NCBI GenBank assembly: GCA_030544235.1
Contig: CM060461.1
Span: 31,264,133-31,328,132 of the forward strand
Source of the DNA: Lepturacanthus savala
Lineage: Eukaryota; Chordata; Actinopteri; Scombriformes; Trichiuridae
Length of the DNA: 64,000 nucleotides
Direction: 5' to 3'
The notes under the pieces are model-generated. The model saw only the letters and a program-made list of their open reading frames with translations, was not told the origin of the DNA and did no database searches. A program made the position numbers and the translations under genes. Below are positions 58,261 through 64,000 of the stretch, piece after piece (within the stretch, counting starts at the first letter, position 1; the number at the start of each line of letters is the position of its first letter).

Positions 58261-60761
58261 CTGTTGAACACTGACGGACTCGTTACCATCAGGAGAAAAC
58301 AAGGAAAGTTGATTATTAATTATTATTAATGAATTAATACCTGAGTTTTACTGGTTTTCAGCTGCAGGTTGTCCACGTCCAGGACGTCTCTGATGTCACC
58401 TGCTCGGTCGCCTCCTCCACCTGTTCAGGTGAAGTTTAACAGATATTAACACACGACGTTAGTCACTGTCACCGTTTAGATGCAGGTGAAGTGATTTTAA
58501 ACAGCTGCTCACGTTTAGAGGATTTACAACGACTATTACTATTATTATATTATTATTATTAATAAGTTATTCTCATCTTTGCTGGGGACCCCTGGGACCT
58601 CCCCAGGGACCTCCTGGGGTCCCCAGACCCCACTTTGAGAACCCCTGCTGGAGGAGACTCAGGTGGAGAGAGGTCAAGGGTCATGTGACTGAATTCTCCA
58701 GTGAAGACATTTTTAATTTTAGCAAAAAAAACATCATAATATTTATATTTGATAGATATTTATATAATATTAATTATGTTACTGATGTCAGACTGTAGAT
58801 TTTCTAAATCAACATATTCACTGTTTGTTCTCTGGTGGAATGAAGAATAGTGACAGCAGGTCAGGGGTCAGAGGTCAGTCCTCACCCTGCTGGGTGTGGG
58901 GTCAGGGGTCAGAGGTCAGTCCTCACCCTTCTGGGTGTGGGGTCAGGGGTCAGTCCTCACCCTGCTGGGTGTGGGGTCAGGGTCAGGGGTCAGAGGTCAG
59001 TCCTCACCCCGCTGGGTGTGGGGTCAGAGGTCAGTCCCCACCCTGCTGGGTATGGGGTCAGGGTCAGGGGTCAGTCCTCACCCTGCTGGGTGTGGGGGAG
59101 CCTGGAGGGCAGGGTGCTGTAGCCTCTCCAGTCTTGGCAGGCGGGGCCATTTCCTGGAGGGGGCGGGGCCAGCAGGGCTCCCTCCAAGTCCTGCTGGAAC
59201 AGCTGCCGGGTGATCCGGGCCTGGCGGGCAGAGACCAGGTACAGGTAGGCCGTGTCCCCGTCCTTCTGGACGCCGTAGGATGCCAACGACCTCAGCTCCG
59301 TACACAGACACTGACCTATGACCCACCGCTGGACACGAGGATGGAAACCGTACTCTAGGAACACCTGGACAGGTGAAGGGGGAGGAGCTGTAAATCACAC
59401 TGATACACCTGGTAATCTGAGGGTTTATGGGTAATGTGGTGGTTTATGGGTAATGTGGTGGTTTATGGGTAATGTGGTGGTTTATGGGTAATGTGGTGGT
59501 TTATGGGTAATGTGGTGGTTTATGGGTAATGTGGTGGTTTATGGGTAATGTGGTGGTTTATCTGTTTTCTAACCTGTTGCTTCAGTGCAGCCACAGTCAT
59601 GAAGGGGAAAACTTTCACTGTGACGCAACAAGATGATGAAACGTCCTCCACGACGACAGATAAACTGCAGAGAGAAACCAGAAGTTCATCAGATCCACCA
59701 GATCCATCGGATCCACCGGATCCGCCAGCTCCTGGACCTCAGCTGGACCCTCCAGCTCGATTCCTCCTCACCTGATCTCTCCGTCGGGGTAGTTCTTCTC
59801 TGAGAGGTGGACGGTCAGATGGACTTTCTGTCGGGCCAGAGCCGCCGCGTGTTGTGAAGCAGCCTGAACGTCGCCGGCGTCGATGGCCCTGGACAGTTCC
59901 AGACACAGCTCCTCTGAAAGTGACCAGACATGAAGGTTAAAGGTCAATGATGAGCAGAGAAGACGTGGAGATGATCAGACAGAAACTCACCGCTCAGAGG
60001 CAGCGAGGCTGAACTCTGGTCCACAGTCGTGTTGGTCTGTTTGTCAGATTCACAGGAACTGATGTTTGCAACTGTTGAATAAAGAGAAAAGTTGTTTAAA
60101 ACATGTCAACAGCTGATATTTATCTCTGCTGGTTCCTTCCTGTTTTCATGTCTCACTTCATTTTTATTTCTTTATTTCTTGCTTTATTTTTAAATGTCAT
60201 TTAAAATGTTTGAATCCCAGCAAACGGACCTCGCTGAGCCTCTCTGAGCGATGACATCACCACCGTGGCCCATTCCTCCGCCTCGCGGTCGCAGCGGAAG
60301 TTGAACCTGATGCAGTCGTGAGGCGGAGCGGCGAGTCGCATCTCATGGCAGCGAGGAGACTTCACCTCATACTGAACGGAGCGGAGGTCGAACTCTGCAA
60401 TGAACTAAAAAAAAGAAGAAATGACAGAAGAATTCACCTAAAAACAACCAGTAACTTCAGGTTCATCTCCTCGAATCCTGCATTAATTCTGTTTTCATGT
60501 TAAACCTGATAAATTCCTGCATTTGCTGTTTAACTTTGAATTCGGTTTTAAATGGAAAAGTCTCATGAGGAAATTAAACAATCACGTGATATTTGTCAAA
60601 AAAGAAACTTCATAAATAAGTTCAGCAGCAAATCTGACACTGACTGAATCATTATTTAATGAGAAGAAACAACAGCTGATATAATAAAGAGAATAAAACA
60701 AATAGATCAGAGTCAGATTCTAACAACGCTGACATGTTAATGAACCAACAGGAACAAGATA

Positions 60762-60825
<64 letters not shown>

Positions 60826-62039
60826 AACTCAGCGGCCACTTTATTAGGTACACCTGTCCAACTGCTCGTTAACACTTAATTTTTAATCAGCCAATCACAT
60901 GGCAGCAACTCAGTGCATTTAGACATGTAGACATGGTCAAGACAATCTCCTGCAGTTCAAACCAGCATCAGTTTGGGGAAGAAAGGTGATTTGAGTGACT
61001 TTGAACGTGGCATGGTTGTTGGTGCCAGAAGGGCTGGTCTGAGTATTTCAGAAACTGCTGATCTACTGGGATTTTCACACACAACCATCTCTAGGGTTTA
61101 CAGAGAATGGTCCCAAAAAGAACAAATATCCAGTGAGCGGCAGTTCTGTGGGTGGAAATGCCTTGTTGATGCCAGAGGTCAGAGGAGAATGGCCAGACTG
61201 GTTGGAGCTGATAGAAAGGCAACAGTGACTCAAATAACCACCCGTTACAACCAAGGTAGGCAGAAGAGCATCTCTGAACACACAGTACGTCCAACTTTGA
61301 GGCAGATGGGCTACAGCAGCAGAAGACCACGCCGGGTGCCACTCCTTTCAACTAAGAACAGGAAACTGAGGCTACAATTTGAACAAGCTCATTGAAATTG
61401 GACAATAGAAGATTGGAAAAACGTTGCCTGGTCTGATGAGTCTGGATTTCTGCTGCGACATTCGGATGGTAGGGTCAGAATTTGGCGTCAACAACATGAA
61501 AGCATGGATCCATCCTGCCTTGTATCAACGGTTCAGGCTGGTGGCGGTGGTGTAATGGTGTGGGGAATATTTTCTTGGCACTCTTTGGGCCCCTTGGTAC
61601 CAATTGAGCATCGTTGCAACACCACAGCCTACCTGAGTATTGTTGCTGACCATGTCCATCCCTTTATGACCACAATGTACCAACTTCTGATGCTACTTTC
61701 AGCAGGATAATGCTCCATGTCATAAAGCTGGAATCATCTCAGACTGGTTTCTTGAACATGACAATGAGTTCACTGTACTCAAATGGCCTCCACAGTCACC
61801 AGATCTCAATCCAATAGAGCATCTTTGGGATGTGGTGGAACGGGAGATTCACATCATGGATGTGCAGCCGACAAATCTGCACCAACTGTGTGATGCCATC
61901 ATGTCAATATGGACCAAACTCTCTGAGGAATGCTTCCAGCACCTTGTTGAATCTATGCCACGAAGAACTGAGGCAGTTCTGAAGGAAAAAGGGGACCAAC
62001 CCGTTACTAGCATGGTGGACCTAATAAAGTGGCCGGTGA

Positions 62040-62104
<65 letters not shown>

Positions 62105-62123
62105 TATATATACACACACACAC

Positions 62124-62154
<31 letters not shown>

Positions 62155-62428
62155 GTCTCACCACGCTGCGGGTTCCGCTCGTGTCCCTCAGAGCCAGTCG
62201 GAACTCTCCGGTCCGGTTCGGGTCCATACTGATCTGTAGCCGCAGCGCCTCGCTCCCCGCCCCGGGGAGGCAGAGCGGTCTGATCCCGGAGTGGCTCACC
62301 GAGACCCGGACGGACATCAGCACGGTGCTGCAGCACGCCGCCGCCGGGCCGCCGGCCGCCGCCGGGCCGCCGGCCCCCTGCTGGGAGGCGGCGGGGCCCG
62401 GAGGAGCCCAGCCGGGGCTCAGGGCCAT
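58120..62428 (-). CDS. sharpin: SHANK-associated RH domain interactor (sharpin), LUBAC subunit
   Basis: SHARPIN is an adaptor of the linear-ubiquitin ligase LUBAC with HOIP and HOIL-1L, acting in cytosolic NF-kB and cell-death signalling. Minus-strand coding exons: 62428-62162, 60404-60230, 60071-59991, 59913-59772, 59664-59574, 59364-59082, 58420-58341 and 58260-58120. Phases agree and give about 420 residues (human 387). The N-terminal PH-like part shows LRLQISMDPNRTGEFRLAL and EFDLRSVQYEV. The middle shows ELCLELSRAIDAGDVQAASQ, then the ubiquitin-like domain VFLEYGFHPRVQRWVIGQCL and SLASYGVQKDGDTAYLYLVS. The NZF zinc finger is WACPSCTFINKPSRPGCEIC. HOIL-1L is excluded because no RING-type domains follow. 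The C-terminus after CVQQ is uncertain: an unspliced frame adds 29 codons to 58030, while splicing to CTCCAG at 58035 gives an immediate stop. Confidence 0.92.
58341..58420 (-). CDS. sharpin: sharpin exon between UBL and NZF
   Basis: Acceptor CTGAACAG ends at 58421, donor GTATTA at 58340. Encodes (G)GGGDRAGDIRDVLDVDNLQ and LKTSKTQ. Phases 1 and 0 fit its neighbours. Confidence 0.75.
58582..58626. repeat. nested inverted repeat CTGGGGACCCC / GGGGTCCCCAG
   Basis: Two 11-bp perfect arms flank an inner pair CCCTGGG/CCCAGGG in a sharpin intron. The following GACCCCACTTTGAGAACCCC resembles ends of dispersed vertebrate repeats. 58421-58860 is otherwise unique. Confidence 0.7.
58862..59095. repeat. 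minisatellite duplicating the sharpin exon 6 donor
   Basis: Six copies of a 35-46 bp unit read on the minus strand as CCACACCCAGCAGGGTGAGG followed by ACTGACC and TGACC-type spacers. The copy nearest the exon (59082/59081) is the functional donor. Copies lie near 59036, 59002, 58956, 58921 and 58880. Confidence 0.9.
59082..59364 (-). CDS. sharpin: sharpin exon, ubiquitin-like domain
   Basis: Acceptor CTGTCCAG ends at 59365, donor GTGAGG at 59081. Encodes VFLEYGFHPRVQRWVIGQCL, CTELRSLASYGVQKDGDTAY, LYLVSARQARITRQLFQQD and a Pro-rich tail ending PHTQQ. The last exon bases are the start of the tandem unit. Confidence 0.92.
59413..59563. repeat. 19-bp repeat TTTATGGGTAATGTGGTGG
   Basis: Eight copies in the short sharpin intron, ending 10 bp from the donor at 59573. 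Confidence 0.96.
59574..59664 (-). CDS. sharpin: sharpin exon, start of UBL region
   Basis: Acceptor CTCTCTGCAG ends at 59665, donor GTTAGA at 59573. Encodes (S)LSVVVEDVSSSCCVTVKVF, PFMTVAALKQQ, matching the TVAAL element of SHARPIN. Enters in phase 2 and ends in phase 0. Confidence 0.87.
59772..59913 (-). CDS. sharpin: sharpin exon with LUBAC-tethering-type helices
   Basis: Acceptor CACTTTCAG ends at 59914, donor GTGAGG at 59771. Encodes (E)ELCLELSRAIDAGDVQAAS, QHAAALARQKVHLTVHLSEK, NYPDGEI. The L-x-RAI-x-GD-x-x-AA pattern is shared with HOIL-1L and SHARPIN. Confidence 0.88.
59991..60071 (-). CDS. sharpin: sharpin variable linker exon
   Basis: Acceptor TTCAACAG ends at 60072, donor GTGAGT at 59990. 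Encodes (V)ANISSCESDKQTNTTVDQS, SASLPLS. Low complexity and not recognisable alone; phases 1 and 1 support it. Confidence 0.75.
60230..60404 (-). CDS. sharpin: sharpin exon, second half of PH-like domain
   Basis: Pyrimidine-rich acceptor CTTTTTTTTTAG ends at 60405; the donor GTCCGT at 60229 is unusual. Encodes FIAEFDLRSVQYEVKSPRCH, DCIRFNFRCDREAEEWATVV and MSSLREAQR. 60405-60770 is intron with nothing recognisable. Confidence 0.85.
60771..60824. repeat. CA/TA compound microsatellite, left of Tc1
   Basis: About 18 CA units followed by about 9 TA units, ending at the Tc1 terminal repeat. Confidence 0.93.
60825..62042 (+). mobile_element. Tc1-type transposon with broken transposase
   Basis: Terminal repeats are CTCAGCGGCCACTTTATTAG at the left and CTAATAAAGTGGCCGGTGAG at the right, bounded by TA. 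The transposase reads GKKGDLSDFERGMVVGARRA, a helix-turn-helix (ISETADLLGFSHTTISRVYR), then WSDESGF (first Asp), QQDNAPCHK (second Asp) and SPDLNPIEHLWD (acidic third position). Damage includes a start codon reading TTG (60973), a TGA at 61393-61395 and a frameshift near 61675-61690. It sits in sharpin intron 1, opposite to the gene. It is a non-autonomous relic. Confidence 0.93.
62043..62153. repeat. TA/CA/TG compound microsatellite, right of Tc1
   Basis: TA run, then CACACATATATA, CA, and TG up to nine bases from the sharpin donor at 62161. Confidence 0.93.
62162..62428 (-). CDS. sharpin: sharpin first coding exon
   Basis: ATG at 62428-62426, donor GTGAGA at 62161. Encodes MALSPGWAPPGPAASQQGAG, a GGPAAA repeat, STVLMSVRVSVSHSGIRPLC and LRLQISMDPNRTGEFRLAL ending GTRSV. 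Very GC-rich with many CpGs, as at an active promoter. The Gly/Pro/Ala tract comes from a repeated GCCGCCGGGCC unit (62337-62375). Confidence 0.9.
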
Positions 62429-62768
62429 GTCTCCCGGGTGGAGCGGCTGGAGCCCCGCGGCGCTACGCTCCGGTCACCGGGCTCCGGTCACCGGGCTCCG
62501 CTGGCTGAGGTTCTACGGTCGGTTCCCCGCCTCCATTCCGCCATTTGTACCGGAGACACGGAGAGAAAAACCAAACAGGAAGCTGTCCGCCTCCTATTGA
62601 CGTCCGACTGGAAACATGTCGGACCAGAACCATGAGACGAAAACAGGGAAATAAAACCCAAGCATACAGAAAATATATAAAACACTAAGATTTATTTATT
62701 TCTGCATTTTAGTTTATTTGTCTTAGCATTAAAATAAATGACATCAACCGACATCAACTTCTACACTA

Positions 62769-62852
<84 letters not shown>

Positions 62853-63230
62853 GGACAATGGGATCATAAGGTGCATGTGACATTTTTCTTTAATACATCA
62901 ACTATGTTGTTGGAGTAAAAGTTTCACAAAGACTAAACAGTGATTAAAGTGAGTGAGACCTTTGGAATAAATAATGGTTGTTATTAACATGTGAACTGGT
63001 TTATAGATGTATTAGAGTGTTGTTTAATTTGAAGCAGGATGTAACTATTGATAAAAGGACAAATGTCAGAAATGGACTGATCTTTATAAAAACCCTGAAC
63101 AGATGAATCTGGTTGAATCCAACTAAAACAGCAGTCTGTTAATAAAGCACCTATTAGCTCATTCCTCCATGTAGATCTGTAACTAGAAGTCACAGCTTCC
63201 TGGAGAATCTGGTGAAACTGGGTATTTCAG
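62429..63230. promoter_or_regulatory. divergent sharpin / gpt-like interval
   Basis: sharpin runs left and the gpt-like gene right, so promoters of both should lie here. 62429-62560 is CpG-rich and is the likely sharpin 5' UTR and promoter. A CT/AT microsatellite is at 62770-62848. No exon of the gpt-like gene before 63231 is convincing. Confidence 0.45.
62770..62848. repeat. CT then AT microsatellite
   Basis: About 20 CT units followed directly by about 20 AT units in the divergent intergenic interval. Confidence 0.95.
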
Positions 63231-63685
63231 ACAGGAGCAGGAATTAATCTGAAGAAATCCGAGATGTCGGAGTTCTCAGTTCTAGCGAGACGAGCCAAAC
63301 GGATCCAAGAGGAGCTCAGACGGGTAAAACCAGAAATAAAGGTCTAGTTTCCAGCTGTGATGATACATCTGCTGATATTTGATCCTCTGGATTCAGGGAG
63401 TGAAGAAGCCGTTTAAAGACGTGATCGATGTTTCGTGGGGCGACCTGCACAGGTCAGGGGTTCGACCTCTGACCTTTGTCAGACAGGTAACACATCTCCT
63501 AGCTGTAATAACTGCTGTAATAATACAGGTAGAAGCTTTATTCTCTTTATTCTGTATTTTCTATTCATCCCTTCAGGTTCTCGCTGCCTGTTTTTACCCT
63601 GAACTCATCAGCAGCAACAAACTGGCTGTAGACGCCAGAATGAAGGCTCAGAAGCTGCTGCAGCAATGTGCTGCAGGAAGTGTTG
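63231..63685 (+). CDS. gpt: alanine-aminotransferase-like gene, first exons (partial)
   Basis: PLP-dependent transaminase that exchanges alanine and 2-oxoglutarate for pyruvate and glutamate. Exons 63231-63323, 63397-63486 and 63577-63685 read TGAGINLKKSEMSEFSVLAR and RAKRIQEELRR, then GVKKPFKDVIDVSWGDLHRS and GVRPLTFVRQ, then VLAACFYPELISSNKLAVDA, RMKAQKLLQQCAAGSV. GVKKPF, RPxTFxRQVLA and the exon boundaries match ALT1/ALT2. The usual ANIGD is VSWGD here, so this may be a divergent paralogue. The PLP lysine and the rest lie beyond the window. Translation may start at ATG 63264 or in an unseen upstream exon; phase 0 at 63231 allows the latter. The final intron starts at 63686 with GTACGA and shows only a short TAATA run. 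Confidence 0.78.
63264..63323 (+). CDS. gpt: gpt-like exon from first in-window ATG
   Basis: MSEFSVLARRAKRIQEELRR, donor GTAAAA at 63324. In frame with an open stretch back to the acceptor TATTTCAG at 63223-63230. Confidence 0.7.
63397..63486 (+). CDS. gpt: gpt-like exon GVKKPF
   Basis: Acceptor GGATTCAG ends at 63396, donor GTAACA at 63487. Thirty codons, exactly the spacing in ALT from GVKKPF to FLRQ. Confidence 0.82.
63577..63685 (+). CDS. gpt: gpt-like exon VLAACFYPEL
   Basis: Acceptor ATCCCTTCAG ends at 63576, donor GTACGA at 63686, leaving in phase 1 within Gly. Confidence 0.8.
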
Positions 63686-64000
63686 GTACGAATATATAAT
63701 AATATAATATAATATAATGTAATATAATGTAATATAATATAATATAAATGATATCTGGGTTCAGGCTTTAATGACATTTGCGACTGGAATGTCATCAGAT
63801 TTGTGTTTTAGATTGTTGATCTAAGGTGAAGGACATTAAAGTCAAACTCTGAATAATAAATATTATACATGTATTTATTTAATATTGATATCATGTATTT
63901 ATGCAGTATATGCAAAATAATAATGTCATTTTGTGAAATCAATGATTTTATTCGAGTCAGCTATAAAAAAACAAAGGAACAAAAATCGTTTTTTTCTGGA

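Noticed and set aside
62616..62654. Short ATG frame MSDQNHETKTGK as first exon of the gpt-like gene
   Set aside because: It stops after 12 codons and I see no good donor that would join it in phase to the exon at 63231.

Overview
The window looks like a piece of a ray-finned (teleost) fish chromosome. The genes are vertebrate genes split by GT-AG introns. The mobile elements are typical of fish: Rex3/RTE and L2 LINE fragments and a Tc1-type transposon. Tandem repeats are unusually abundant. By adding up the array coordinates, roughly 70% of the 64 kb is satellite, minisatellite or microsatellite DNA, and almost every long open frame is a by-product of a repeat without stop codons. No species can be named from the sequence alone.

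Four protein genes can be reconstructed exon by exon. (1) The 3' part of dusp22 (dual-specificity phosphatase 22, + strand) has five coding exons between 3150 and 9533. Its catalytic HCxxGxSRS motif is completed across the 8080/9155 splice junction. (2) A complete irf4 (interferon regulatory factor 4, + strand) has a likely non-coding first exon ending at 17897 and eight coding exons from 21330 to 34774. They join in frame to about 425 residues, with the five-tryptophan DNA-binding domain and the IRF-association domain. (3) An essentially complete sharpin (LUBAC subunit, - strand) has eight coding exons from 62428 down to 58120, giving PH-like, ubiquitin-like and NZF parts. (4) The 5' part of an alanine-aminotransferase-like gene (gpt family, + strand) has three exons from 63231 to 63685 and runs off the window.

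Layout: 1-9.6 kb, dusp22 with repeat-filled introns and an old Rex3 copy. 9.8-17.3 kb, dusp22-irf4 intergenic space made of a 12-bp array, then a ~27-bp array split by an L2 and a Rex3 insertion. 17.3-35.8 kb, irf4, with a 2.5-kb 13-bp array in intron 1 and an 8.6-kb penultimate coding intron that is almost pure repeat. 36.3-57.1 kb, three consecutive satellites (9 bp, 6 bp and ~30 bp units; about 20.8 kb) between irf4 and sharpin. 57.2-62.5 kb, sharpin, with a Tc1-like element in intron 1. 62.5-64 kb, the divergent interval and the start of the gpt-like gene.

Gene context: dusp22 and irf4 are neighbours in human (6p25.3), and SHARPIN and GPT lie in the same human band (8q24.3). The window therefore joins two ancestral neighbourhoods exactly across the 21-kb satellite block. 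That may be a real rearrangement or an assembly join. Three of the four genes act in signalling: DUSP22 as a phosphatase on kinase pathways, IRF4 as a lymphoid transcription factor and SHARPIN in linear ubiquitin/NF-kB signalling. Nothing in the sequence shows that they work as a unit.

I saw no convincing new protein system. The notable features are repeats doing unusual things next to genes: a minisatellite that multiplies a splice donor (sharpin exon 6), a CA/TG inverted pair directly after the irf4 stop codon, an intronic array of CCAATCAG boxes, arrays of poly(A) hexamers and of acceptor-like sites, and higher-order units in the 14.6-kb hexamer satellite marked by short strand inversions.
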